The notes under the pieces were generated by a model that saw only the letters and a list, made by a program, of their open reading frames with translations, was not told the origin of the DNA and made no database searches. Positions 9,251-35,300 of a stretch of DNA of 60,000 bases are shown here, piece by piece. Origin of the DNA: Tubiluchus corallicola (Eukaryota; Priapulida; Priapulimorpha; Priapulimorphida; Tubiluchidae); NCBI GenBank assembly GCA_030141605.1, contig JAQGDQ010000076.1, positions 64,001-124,000 of the forward strand, read 5' to 3'. Every line of letters starts with the position of its first letter. Position 1 is the stretch's first letter. The position numbers and the translations under genes were made by a program.

Positions 9251-10624
9251 TATGAGTGGATCTTGGAAGTGAACTGGGTTGAAATTTACAAAAGTGAAAA
9301 TAAAGAAAATACTAACAAAACAGTTAAGGTTTTCAATGAAAGTCGAATAGAACTGTTCAAAAATAAGACAAATAAATGCAATCTTGGGAAAGTGTGAGAG
9401 AACGACAAACATTTAAATAAGCTATATAAAGAATGGGAAAATGAAGTAACTCACATTGCAAATCAGTGTTTTGAAATTAAAAAGAAAATGGAAAGAAGCT
9501 TCAAACTGGTAAAGTTGAAAGGAAACTGAATAAAGACAAAAAAGCAATTTTCAAAAAAATAGATGGTGTGCTGAATGATGATGAGGTTGTAAGAAGATAT
9601 AAATAATAGCTAAGGCTAATAGATGAAATGATTGTTAAAGAGCATCAACTAGTAAAGAGTACAAAAATCAAAAATACTTTGAACAAGATTACTACTAAAG
9701 GAACATTTGATGCGCAAGGTATTTGGAAGTTCAAAAAACAAATGGGCAAACCCAAAGGGGAACTTATTACTGTCATGAAAGACCAAAATGCTGTAGTATG
9801 TGAATATGCAGAGGAAATAAGGTTAATTTTTGAACAATACTACTATCACCTGTTGAATCAGTTTGAGCTTTAAAATGAAAAGGAAGAAAGCATTAAAAGA
9901 TATGTAGAAGGTATGCATAAGATAATTAAACATATAGCAGGTACTGAAGAAATTGAATCAATTACAGAGGAAGAAATTGATGTGGCTATCAAAGATCTAA
10001 AAAAACAGAAAATCATGTGATAGACAGGAATGGAAGAATGATATACTTAAAGCAGGGGACGAAGACCATTTAACTAGTATTGCAAAGGTGTTTAATCAAA
10101 TTTTCAGCAGTAAAGAAATTCCAGAAGAATGGAAAACTATGAAAACTAAGTCAGTTTACAAAGGCAAAGGTGATAAAAAAACTGATGGAAAACAGGAGAG
10201 GTACTTTCATTACAAACATAATAAGCAAACAGTCTGAAAAAATTATTAAAAATAGAATTATTGACGAATTACGAATGACTTTAGGAAGACCACAATGTGC
10301 TGGAATATCTAATCGAAGTACTGCTGATCACCTATTCACTATTAGGGCAATTTCAAACTACAATAAATAATTAAACAATGATATTTATATGACATTTTTT
10401 GACATAGAAAATGCTTTGATAAGCTTTGGTTTAAAGATGCAGTAGTTGAAATGTGGCATTTAGGGATACCAGCACACATTTGTGAGTTCATTTTCAACTT
10501 GAATGAGATAGCATATGCTGCTGTTGACACACACCAGTTGGTATCAGTAAAGAAATTAAAATAAAGGAATCGGTTAGGCAGGGAACCGTGTTAGGTCTGC
10601 TGTTGTGCTGTGCAACAGTAAATA

Positions 10625-11394
10625 CAGTAGGCACTGCTTAATAGACTCAATCGCTTAATTGACTCAAAAACGCCTGGTACGGGCCGCTTCTATTCAAATG
10701 TACATAAAAACTATCAGTAATTGACTCAAATAACTCCGCATAATTAACTCAATATTTTTCCTTCACATGCTTCAATAAGACACTTTTGTGTGACTAATAA
10801 GCTTTTATGACTTTTATAGTTGGATTTTATCCCAGTTGGATTTAGTCCCATAATATACATAGAAACAATCACGTTAAGTACCATTTTGTTTGTACACAGG
10901 AATGTTTAGCATACCTAATTATACTAGCCTAATAGTTTGCTTTCACCCGTTGGTCCACGCAATTAACCTCGTTACCCAAGAATTCCTGGAAGCTAAACAT
11001 TTAATCACTTGTTTAGCGGTTTGCTTTTGAAGCTCTGGCAGTCTTTGCCAGAAAGTTTAACACAGTTAGATGTTGCTGTTATGCCAGGGACATTGCCAGC
11101 TTAATTTTTGCAAATAAGTAGACTTGTGTGATTTAAAAAAGTATACTTTTTAATTTATTGCTAATTCACTTATATAAGTTAATATTTTAATTTTTTTTCT
11201 AATTTTTAACTGTACAAAAGAATTTAGGTTTTACTTCGTTTCTAAAATTTATTAAAAACCTTTGCAGTGCATAGTAAGCTAGTGACTCATGCCTCTATAC
11301 CAGTAATACTGTATCCATCGGTTAATAGGTTCAGTCGGTTAATTGGGTCAAAACACTTCGGTCCCAAAGTGAGTCTATTAAGCGGCACCTACTA
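10625..11394. mobile_element. 770 bp pogo/Tigger-like element with TA target duplication
   Basis: The left end reads TA|CAGTAGGCACTGCTTAATAG. The right end is its inverted counterpart (complement AGTAGGTGCCGCTTAATAG) followed by TA. A TA duplication and CAGTA-type terminal inverted repeats are typical of pogo/Tc1-mariner elements. Removing the element and one TA joins the LINE RT frame without a shift, which confirms the insertion boundaries. No transposase frame is visible inside, so it is a non-autonomous deletion derivative or MITE. Confidence 0.75.
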
Positions 11395-12559
11395 TAGAAT
11401 AAATTCTATTGAAAAAGCAAAAACAGTAATAACTCCTGAGCTTGAAACAGAAATGATGATATATGTAGATGATATTTTAGGGATGGGAGACGAAAATACA
11501 ATTAAAAGAATGACTAAAAATTGTACAAAAACTGAAGAGTAAGAAAAAATTATGTTAAAAACACAATAAATGCAAACAAAGATGACTAGAAAGAAAATAA
11601 CTCCCTCACTTAAAGAAAAAAAAATAGTAAAGGAGAAATTAGAGAAAAATAAAGCTATAAATACCCTGGTGATTGGCTAAATGAGAAAAACACCTATAAG
11701 ACGTTAATTGAAAAGCGAAAAGAGCAGAACAAATTTAAAATCAGCTATATTAACTCCATAGCAAAAATTAGTAAAGCAGGAATAATGTCAGTAGAAATAA
11801 AACTAAAAGTCTACAAATCACTTGCAATACCATCATTAATTTATAATTCTGAAACTTAGTCAAACATGAAAAAAATGAGCTTGATTAATTTCAAACAAAT
11901 GGAAAGCATTCAAGGCAAGTCAAGTCAATAAGAATTACGTTGGGAATGGCTAAAACTACAAGTTATAGGGGTTAGTATGAGAATTGGGAATATGGCCAAT
12001 TGAAGAGCGTATTTGCTACACAAAATTTGTTTTACAGAATTCTTTTAATATCAGGAAGTGAAAAGTTAGCCAGCAAAGTTGCGGCACAGCAAACAACATA
12101 TTGGCATGAGGGTAATTGGTATAGTGAAATTGAAAAAATAGCAAACATTTATGGAATTACTATTAACAAGGAATATGTGAAAAATCAAAATAAATTAGAG
12201 TGGAAAAATATGTAAAATTTAGAATAACATCTGTGATACGAGACATATGCAGTGAACATATAAATAAGAGCACAAAATTAATACTTCTGGAAATCAATAA
12301 ATGGTTAAAGAACGATTGTTTTACAAAATTCAGTCATGTAGAAGTTAAAAATACTTTGGATTTAAGACTTAATATGGTCAAAATAAAAGCAAATTTCAAG
12401 GTTTCACTTATAAGAAATTTAATGTGCGCAATAGAGAATTAGACACGGCAGAATATTTGTTTATTTGTAGCAAATATAAAAGGATTAGAGAACATCTAGG
12501 CGAGGTCTCAACAGAGGATGTTAAAAGCTGTTGTAGTGATATGCGAATGATTGTTTGTT

Positions 12560-13110
12560 TTATAGGGAAAGCATTTTATATGGACGAATATCTTAGCCAA
12601 GTATGGAACCCGCACTTTATCAAAGATATGAATCTACTTGAAAGTGTACAACAACGTACAGTCAACATGGTTGAAGGACTCAATGGGTTAACTTACGAAC
12701 AGAAACTAAGAAAGAGAAACCTGCAGCTGTACAGACTCTTTATTAGAAGCATCAGTAGCACCAGAGGACACAGTTGTAAGGTCTATCAGAGAAGAGCCAA
12801 CACTAATAGATGTCGACTTAGTTTTTCCAATGCTGAGATTGGTCTATGGAACTCGTTACCGGAACATATACTATAGTTAGTGCTGCAAATGTGACATGTT
12901 TCAAGAATAACCTTGACAAACACCTCTGTACAAGAAATCTCCTATTTTAACGCCACTTGGTGTGCTCGGAGATGGAGCATGTTACTGCACCTACACTAAG
13001 AACAGGTCAGAGCTCTGTAAGGTCTATTAGTAGGGTGGCTGAACGAAAATTGTAGAGCGCGCCACCATAGTCGCAACTGTGCTCATTTGATAGTGCTATG
13101 AGCATATAGT
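12560..13110 (+). mobile_element. CR1/L2-like LINE C-terminal remnant
   Basis: The frame 12424-12876 changes character near 12560 to a typical LINE C-terminus: SQVWNPHFIKDMNLLESVQQ, then RTRGHS-like (STRGHS) and GLWNSLPEHI. Further degenerate codons and an AT-rich tail follow to about 13110. It seems fused to the end of the other LINE, so it is either a second insertion or the natural tail of the same element. Confidence 0.55.
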
Positions 13111-14300
13111 TAATTAAAAAAAACCAGATTTAAAATAATTAGTTTGTCTTGAAATGGCGGTCAGTTAAAGTTCAAAAAAACGCTCGCGCTTTAGGAGTAA
13201 CAAAAAATGGCTAAGTCCGGTTTGAGCAAAAAGTTAAAAATTGTACTTTTAGCATTCTATTATTTATAACTAAAAATTCCAAATACAGGTTTTAGTATGT
13301 TAGTGTTGTTAAATGGAGTGCATTGCACGAAAAATAATCATATCAAGTCCTATGGCAACATAGTATTCATTTTTCCAGCATCCAAAATTCATCCGAAAGA
13401 TGTTTTACCTTAACAGGTGTGAAAATGGACCTTTTACGAAACTGTGCTAACTTGTCAACTTTGGACTGTTATAAAAGATGCCAATTCAGCTGGTAGTTAA
13501 TAGTTAATATGACTTTTGGTAGCTCAGTGTACATAGAACAGATATTCATAAACACTTTGCATCTTCAGATTTATGCTAGGGAAAATTTTTACAGGAAAAA
13601 CCGGGAAAACAGCATTTTCGTGAGTATTACGAAATTTACGATTTGAAAACTATGCGTTTTAGAAAGTGGGATTTAGTTGGTTACACACAGCCATTGAAGT
13701 GATTTTTCTGTGTTTAGTGCCAAATCCATGTTTTCCTCTTGTACAGGTAAAAATCTAGGATGAAGAAACTCCGTTGTCATGGTAACGCATTAATTAATTC
13801 TTTGTAGAACTAATCCAAGAGCATTTTAAAGTTATTTTCTTCAAAAATAATACCTTAAATCTGTAATCTTTTATCATAGGGCATGTACTACCTTGATTAC
13901 ACCTGTTTTAATGCATTGATGATCTACTTCCAGGCACATCTAATTGATATTTTTATCATTTTTGTTACTTCGTGGTATAATATAAATGTTAACCAAATCA
14001 TAATTAATGATGTGCGTTTTAGTACCCAAGAACGGTTATCAAGGGCTTCACAAAACCTATTGCTGGAAATTCTTAATTAGTTTCACCTGACACAACTAAT
14101 CGATAACTGTTTTATTTTATAATTTTAAATGCCAATTGTTACCTTTTCTCAGATACCCAGATACGTTTCTTAAGAAATGATACAGCATGGAAAAGCTGGA
14201 TACATAATAGGTCTGCAATTTCTCCAGGTGCATGTAATGCACCCCTTGATCACACCTGTTCTAATGTATTTTTTTCCTTTTTTCGGGCATATCTAATTGA
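13111..14300. other. Spacer right part, non-coding, with an imperfect direct repeat
   Basis: No gene is seen. Two related blocks about 350 bases apart share TTGATYACACCTGTT and CATCTAATTGAT-type strings (about 13875-13962 and 14226-14310). The right arm of the inverted duplication begins inside the second block. Otherwise the sequence is AT-rich and unstructured to my reading. Confidence 0.5.
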
Positions 14301-14462
14301 TGTTTTTAATTTTATAATTTATGCAATATAGACAACAAAGTATCTATAAAGTAAAATTTCTTTATTTTAATAAAGCATTATGATCTTTAAACGTTAATCA
14401 TTAAGGATGCTTAAATCCAAACACATTGTAACACATTAATTTTTCTAATGTAAGCCACTCCA

Positions 14463-14753
14463 TCAAACTTGAGGTTCTGCACTATAAAACATCCACTGGA
14501 AGTTCAATACATCACAAAAATGAACCCAAGCTTTACAATCAAAGCACTGGATTGACCCATACCCAATCCATTTCACACTACACTTAGAGCATATATCACT
14601 ATTTCCTGCGCTAAACTGATTAGCTTTATCGTGTTCATTCGGTATGCTCACTGCTTTTCCTATTCCACTGTCATTCTCAATTTGCCCAAAATCTTCGCTC
14701 GAGTCACTTCTCTTGACTACTTCGTTAGACTGCAAATTTAAACTCCCAACTTG
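14463..14753 (-). pseudogene. PHD-like LINE ORF1 remnant (right copy)
   Basis: Mirror copy of the fragment at 7625-7915, with one visible residue change (Met to Ile just before the first Cys of the cluster). It is divergent from the poly(A) polymerase gene, about 0.55 kb from its ATG. No ATG start and no endonuclease/RT follows it on this strand, so it is a passenger of the duplication. Confidence 0.5.
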
Positions 14754-15306
14754 CTAATGCAATCCCTTCATCATTAATTTCTTCACTGCTATTTCTGTTG
14801 TTCACACAGTCCATCTTAATCTGACAGTTTTGACTAGTTTCTCTATACATCTTTTCTCTAACGATCATCGGTATTTTTTATCACATAAAAAATGTTTATC
14901 TAAATTCCTTTTGCTTACCGTAATAGTAGAATAATCCTATTTTGCATTTGTCCTATTTTATAATTTAACAAGATGGAAGTTGTAACTACCCTTTATTAAA
15001 GTAAAATTAAAATTAAGAAACTGGATGTACTATTAATTTGAATAAACTATACAAACATTATAATTTGAACAAACTATATGTTCAGATGTAATAACATGCC
15101 AACTTTAGATGACAGAAAATCTCTATCTTGCTATGTACCTTCAGTTATAAACATATCAGTCTTCTCTTATTTTTATGACTCAATGACTTAAAGTTTCTTT
15201 CTTTTTTTAAAGTGATTAATATTTGGATGATCTGAGTGAGAAATCCCAGAGGTGCAAGTTGGATTCCAAAATTTCCAACCTGTGTAACATAAGCAATAGT
15301 CTCAGC

Positions 15307-28510
<13,204 letters not shown>

Positions 28511-30670
28511 CATCAGACGTGTTCCACTAGCTGCTGATGTAATAATGTTATCTTAATATTAGTTTTGGCCAAATGTAATATCATGTATACTATATTAATG
28601 TACTTGAACATGTAAAATGATTTTTTGTTACTTGCTGAAAGTACTAAAAGTATAAATATATATGTAAAAAGTGAAAAGGTTGATGTAACCCTGCTTCAGT
28701 ACTTTGTACTTTTCTGTTAGTGTTTTTTTGTATAAGTACAACAAAACAATTCCGATATTATTCAGAAAATTGCTAGTTACACTATTTGTTATTTTTTGCT
28801 GCTAACAGTTTTTTCTACTGAGCAAAAAACCTTTCTGCTCTTCCAGTAGTTTCGATGTGTTAGCATATTACTGAGCCACAAAATAAGAATTCTTCTTGTG
28901 ATAATACTGCCAGTGACTGGATGGCAAAATAAATTGTGATTAGAAGTTTTTCTTTATAGATATAAAATACAGTAAAGTAGAGTGAAATAGCTGAGTTAGC
29001 AATCATAGTTTAGCAACATGCTAGGCCTGGTCACTCTCTTCTGGATGGTTGCTGTACTGAAGCCAACTATTTCTCTAGTGAAGTGGCGTGTCTGTCACAC
29101 ATGATTAAGGCATATCTGTCACTTATTCAGTGTCTCATTTAGAAGCCTATTATTTGACAGCGAGATAGATAAATAAGTGGGATTGTCATTGGCTGAACCC
29201 TGAATACCAACTTGTAGTATCCCAAAATATAGTAAAAACATGGTTTCTCTGTAAGTTTTTAATTAACGTTATGAATTGTATTAAAATTGTATTTCCTTCA
29301 ACGATCTTCTCAATTGGGTCTTCAAAAAAACATGGCATAAAATGGAAAATTGATTAAGTTTTGGTTTTGGTCTTTAACAATGGCAATGTGTCCAATGCTT
29401 CTAGTGATAATCGATAATCTTGTATAGTGTAAATAGACCATTCATCGTTGTGTGTAATTATTTACAAAGTTTTGAATGTGCAAATCAGATTTAGTGAAGC
29501 TGTTTGTGGTTTTGAAATCAAACATTGTTTGTTTGATTGCACACAATTATATTCAAATTTCAGCCGTGTTTTGCTTGCTTAAGCTGCTTACATATTTTAA
29601 CAGGACGATGCACATATGACACAGTACCATAATAATGTGATGTGTTTAAAAGAGTGCAGGGAACACTTGCTTTTGTTTGGATTAACATCTGTAGGTGCTT
29701 ATTTTTTTATATTTTTTGTTAGCTTTTTTTAAATTGTGATCATTCAGGTGAAAGTAATGAGTGCATATTAGTATGTTGTAAGCTAATAACGCATTATGCA
29801 GTACGTAAAGCGTCATTTAAATAATAGTTGATGCAGTTAGTATTATTTAATTTTGCAAAGTTCTGGTATGCTGTTTAGACATCTTATTTTAATGAGCTGG
29901 TGTTGGTGATAGTGTTGTATAATTCTTTTATCACCAACACCCTGTCTGATCTGTTCATTATGTAGGGTTCTGTGCTTCACACTTACTTTATGACATTTTC
30001 TTTTTGTACGGCCTGGCGATGGTTGGTTTTGAATTCGTACGTGTTAAATCTGCGTGCAGTTTTGCAGTTTTAAATTTAAAGTCCTGCCTTGGCTTTTGTC
30101 CAAGATGACAGTTACAATAAGTTGACCATCTCTAAACATATTCTGCTTTAGTATTTTGATTAAGAATGTTTATCGAATGTAAATGGGGAATAGCTGAGCT
30201 GTACACCTTGTACTTTTTTGTACCATAGTTATTTTAACGGCTTTCAGCCCTTTATGTTAAGTTTTCTGTTAATTTTTCTTTGCAGAAAAATCGTTCCTAG
30301 TTTATTCCTCCCCCATTGATGAAATACTTTTAATGATTTGCAAAATCCTTGTATACTATATAAACACCAGCTTGTATTTTGCACAAGAGATCTGTTAGCT
30401 TTTCACCTTTTAATGGTAGCTTGCTTAGCTTGATGTTAAAACTAGAGATTGGAGTGAAAAGCATTGTGTATATTTACTATTCCTTAGTGAAACAGTTTTT
30501 GTTCTAATCGACTTGAAATCGTCCATTGCCACAAGTGCAAACTATATCGTCGCGTAATTAAATAATAAATGTGTCAACAAAAATGACTTGACAAAGAAGA
30601 AAAACATTGTACATATTATACAGTTTTCACATATTATTATAATAAATTGTATTTCGATAACCATGTGTTG
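28511..30670 (+). other. Poly(A) polymerase 3' UTR and downstream region
   Basis: No coding sequence. It is very AU-rich with many T runs. AATAAA hexamers occur near 28928, 30564 and 30643; the last two, about 2.1 kb after the stop, would give a long 3' UTR, and the first a short one. Alternative polyadenylation is possible. Which site is used cannot be told from sequence. Confidence 0.45.
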
Positions 30671-32100
30671 TGGCTAATCTTTATAGGCTTGGCTGAAAAA
30701 TGCACATTATTGGTATTAACTATTAAAGATTAACTATTGACCTGTAATGCTTGTTTTGTTTTTATTAATAGATGAGCCGCATGTGCCACAAAAACATATG
30801 TATCCATTGTAATTCCAATTGAAGGAACAGAATTGTGTAATTTAATGGGCAATCGGGCAGCAGGTTCTTGTTGGTCAGCAACCTAATAATGTTAAGCAGA
30901 CCATCAGATGAATCAGAATTTGTGACGTACCAATAAAGAAAATTAAAACGAATTATTTTGATTCAGCATTATTTTGCTATTGCATGGATGTTGGCATGTA
31001 ACTGCCCAATAATACACAATTCTTAAAATGTTAATCGATAGCAGAATGAACTCATGATTTATTATTTTTTTAAAAACAAAGTATTACAGCAGGAAGTGTA
31101 GAAATTTGGATCATAGATTCGTCTAATGGATTAAGAAATATTCTACTGCTCAGCACCTTGGTATAGTATTAAAAATTTGAAACTCAATAACTGTCGTTAT
31201 ATGAGCAATTTCTTGCATTGTCTAATGGGAAAAACGTTGGTGGACTTTTTAAAACTTCATTTTTCTCACTCTTCTGCTCACACTCCAATTAAAAATCTGT
31301 GTGGGGAGTCTGTGCCACTGGAGGGTTTCTTCTGCTCTGGAATTAGGATGTCAGAAAGTACAGCTCATTTTCCGACAGTTTGCACTATGGAAAATTTCAG
31401 GAGTATGGTAAATAATTAGTATTCTAACAATTCAGGCCGTTCAGTTGGGAACTTTTAAAGGCCATTTATTTCGACTCTAATGAGTCACTGAAACATCGAG
31501 GAATGCCGTAATTATGTCATGAATGGTAAAATCAGCTTATTAGTGCTCAACACATTTTAATTTCTTTGAAGTACGTTTTTGCAGAAGTCTTGTGTTGTTA
31601 AGCTATTTTTCCACAATTGGTAAAATTACTTCCAGATTTGGAAAAAGATTCATGTGGTGCTTAGATTTTACAAAAGTTACAATTAAGTTCTGTTTGAAGA
31701 ATTTTTTGACATTTTTGTGTCACAATAATTAAACAGCTACTTCATGGATCCAAATAAGACGGTTTAAAAATGACTTTTTCATGCTTTTTACCTAATACAA
31801 CATATATAGACGATACACTGTAGTGCAAATTCAACCAACATTTGTACATATGTAACAAATAGCATAATTACGTCTTAGCATTAAATTTTGCGGATTTTCC
31901 TGAAATAAACCTACTATGTGATATATAAACCAGTCGGTGTTGCTAATTCATATTTTGTATGAGTAAAACAGATTATTTTTAAAGGAAGTCTAGCAGTTGT
32001 TTAGCAGAAACTAGCTGTAGAGACAAATTACTGCCTGCTTATCACAATGGTTTGTGCTTTGTAAGCGAGAACCCGTTACATCCGCTTCTTTTCAAGTCAC
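30671..32100. other. Intergenic region between poly(A) polymerase and TFIIA genes
   Basis: Unique AT-rich sequence without a supported gene. A frame at 31177-31419 has no domain or splice support. No repeats with clear ends are seen. Confidence 0.5.
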
Positions 32101-32115
32101 TGTTCGTGAAATCTC

Positions 32116-32272
32116 ATTGGACAGTACTTAATAGAGCTTATATACACCCGATTCCCAACTGTACCCAAACCAATAGCAGTGCTGAATGGAAAACTGTGGG
32201 CAGCCCTTGAAGCGACGCAGTTCCGCCATTAAAAGCTGCAGTATATAAACAGGCAGTGTCAGAAGGTGGACG
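32116..32272 (+). promoter_or_regulatory. TFIIA large-subunit core promoter
   Basis: Ahead of the ATG at 32334 there is an inverted CCAAT box (ATTGG 32116-32120), a direct CCAAT box (32170-32174), a GCCATT YY1-like motif (about 32225) and a TATA box TATATAAA (32242-32249). A start about 25-30 bases downstream would give a 5' UTR of about 60 bases. The spacing is that of a classical TATA promoter. The site calls are by eye. Confidence 0.55.
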
Positions 32273-32333
32273 GCTTCGGATGAGGCCAGTTGCTGTGGTT
32301 TTTATTGTCTAGTTTCTTCGTTATTTTAGAAAA

Positions 32334-35300
32334 ATGGCCAATCCTAATCCTGTGGTAAGTTTCACGAAATTTCAAAGATTCTTTTAGTCTTAAAATTGTG
32401 TCTATAAAGTTTTTATTAAACGCTTACAAAGCAAGTATAATTCACTATCATTCGGAAGATGATACAGCAGAACGAATGCGCTCTCGCGATGGCGACTGTA
32501 CTTTTATAGAGATTTGCGTATGAGGTGTGACAGGGGTATTTAGTAACGGGGAAAGAGGCACGAAAGGAAGCACGTGCAGTACGGCTACCGCCTGGGTTTG
32601 TGTAGGAGCGCCTTAGTAATGTTTAGTAATAATAATTGCTAGGTTACTTGTAGCGTCTTGTCTAGCTTAAACAGACTAATTTTGGCTGATATTTTGTTTA
32701 TTTATTTTCACGTCACCCACAGAAAATAATTAAAAACAAATGTTTATATAAAAAAATAAAATTAATCAATGACGTGGGGGAGACGCTTAGAGGCTAAATT
32801 ACCTGCTTTATAAGTGTGTGTCAAAAAGTAAAAATCTACTTAAATCCACAGCATTTAATCTAGTTTGAAAAAGTTTTGTAGTTTGCGCTGTTACAAGTAG
32901 AAATCCATTTACTTTCGCAGGTAAGTTATTTCAGACAGCGATAACCCTGTTTCAGAAAAAGTCATCAGTACGTCTAACAAAGAGTTTGAGTGAATGGTTA
33001 TCTTTGGTTTTGGGGTCAATAGCCTTAGTAAAAAAACTGTCAAAATCTAGATACAGCTATTTATGAACAAATTTGTAGTGCATTAAACCTGCTTCAAGGC
33101 AGCATGTTCGAGAGCCTGCAGTCCTAAAATGTTTACTCATTCTGGATAGTGAGCATGATTCATACTGCATATGTAAAAAAAGTCTGTGGATGACAGGATG
33201 TGATAACGTTGAACCTTTCCAACTGTATCAATGTCACCGGATTGACTCTAGCTGCTTCTACAGGCGTGCAATATCCTAAACTGGGCCTAACATAAACTCT
33301 ATAGGCTCTGATGACTGCCTCTTTGTAATAAGTACTAAAATGCGGGCTGTCATGTTAATAACTTTGTTAGCTTTTGTACGTATTTCAGTGAGATGGTCTC
33401 TGCTTTATTTTGTTAGATACAGTCACAACCAAGTCACGCATGCTGTTTACAAAAAGGAAATCATTACCATCGAGACATTAACCTTTGCATCCGTGGGTTA
33501 TTTTTACCAATATGGAAAATATTACATTTAGAAAAAGAAACATTAAGTTGCCACGCTTTGGCCCCTTTCAGCAAATTGTTTAGTGCTGACTGAAAGTTAT
33601 TAGAGTCATGAACTTCTCGTTTTTGATAAAGGTTTTCATCATCTGCAAACATTAGTAAGAGCCCTCCCTGCATTTGTTGGCAAGTCATTTATACACGTTG
33701 AAAATAAGACTGGGCCAATAACGCTCCCTTGAATTACACCAGAGGCAACAGGTACATGCTGACACAGATGAACCGACAACAACACATTGTTTCCTAGCTG
33801 TGATATCAGCATAATTATTGGAGTTCTTGGTATTCTCAAAACACATCTACTGTGACAGAAAGTACTGTATTAAATGATGTGAAGATGTGAACTCGGCAGG
33901 CAGCAGTTAAATATTCTTGCTCATGTCTTTAGGTTTACAAATCAAACTATGTTAATTCCACATATTTAGCTGTATATACCTCTCTACTGGTTTTTGCAGC
34001 AATTCTGATTGATAAATTCCACAACAAATATTTATACATTATTCATGTACGATATAAGTCTGAAACACTAAAATTCCTACAATTGTCGATAATTCATTTC
34101 ATTTTGTTTCAAAAATTTTTTCAAGAAAATAAAGATAAGATTTATCCAGATGCTGTCATTTATAATGAGTACAAAATTACAAATAGAGTTGTGCTTACTA
34201 CTTGGCTGCACGAATACAACCGGCCATTTATATATAATGCACCATGGAATACAAGTAATTCTCTGGTAAAAGTTCACTTTTTGTTTTCAGCCAAAATTGT
34301 ATCGATCAGTCATTGAAGATGTGATCAATAATGTTCGTGAGCTTTTTATAGACGAGGGCTTGGATGAGCAAATATTACAAGAACTAAAACAGGTATATAA
34401 TTGACTTTTATGTAAATAATAAAGTAGTCTATAAAGTGCACAACACTTGAGCAGTTATAAAAATTAATCATTTCAAGTCTTATTTCCTCTTATTTTGTAC
34501 TAGGTAGTAGGAGTGAACATCAAGTGTTCCAATCGAATTCAAACGTGCATACTCAAACATGTTCTTTTTAGTTTGAATTCGATTCGAACCTAAAATTATG
34601 GTTTCGAGAAATTAACACTTCCACTACCTAACCTCTTTATCATTAAAACTGAATACAAAATCTCAAAATTCAGTTTGACTCGCATTTGAAAGTCACAAAT
34701 TCAAATAAATTCGAATCACTTTCTGGTGGAGACGGCTCACTTGCTCACCCCTACTAGGTGGCAACCTACTAGTGTGCTAAACTAGAGTAAAGCCTCTTTT
34801 TATTTTAATCTAAATTGTCGTAGTGGTTAGAATTTTTACGACCCTACCTATTTGATCAGTCAAAAGGAAATGCTAATCATACTATAACTCTTACTTGTTT
34901 TGTTTTTGACTAATAGGTGGCAGCACAAATAATGTAATATTTGAGTCAGGCTTGATCAGTAGCTATTTTTGCCCAAAACATTAGCACAATTACTGTAATT
35001 TCAGACATTAATAATTAAATTACTAATACTAACTTTTATTAAGTTTTGAAACAAACTGTAGTGGAATTATGTGTTTTTTCAGATTTGGGAAAGTAAGTTA
35101 CTGCAATCAAAAGCCATCGATACAATGCCGGCTGAGAACGAACATGTATTATCCACACAGTTTGCCTTGCAGGAGCAGCAGGCCTTGAGGGCTAGGCAAG
35201 CAGCGGAGGAAAGTGCGAGGCAACAGCAAGCCCAAGCCCAAGCGCAAGGTAGCAAACTAATTAAGGCTATGTTTAGGCTTGCTGCATCATTATCTCTTGT

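Larger units (their letters stand above)
8445..12480 (+). mobile_element. Decayed non-LTR retrotransposon (LINE) with endonuclease and RT
   Basis: Broken plus-strand frames give an APE-type endonuclease piece (8593-8856: GDFSAKVG near 8610, then SVRDFIMMDE near 8772, and TDHNMITL near 8878 in another frame). RT pieces follow at 9628-9873 and 10120-10620 (FITNIISKQSEKIIKNRII, then a VRQGTVLG block near 10573), and the catalytic YVDDILG box sits near 11464. The C-terminal part (12000-12480) includes a run resembling the Cys-rich tail 'ELDTAEYLFICSKYK'. Stops, frameshifts and two transposon insertions (about 8898-9250 and 10625-11394) show it is dead. With the PHD-like fragment in the left arm the order would be ORF1-EN-RT. 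I do not assign a clade. Confidence 0.75.

Noticed and set aside
15223-15306. N-terminal extension of poly(A) polymerase from an in-frame TTG
   Set aside because: No ATG in this part of the frame, and a TAA closes it at 15217. The homologous N-terminus begins shortly after the ATG at 15307.
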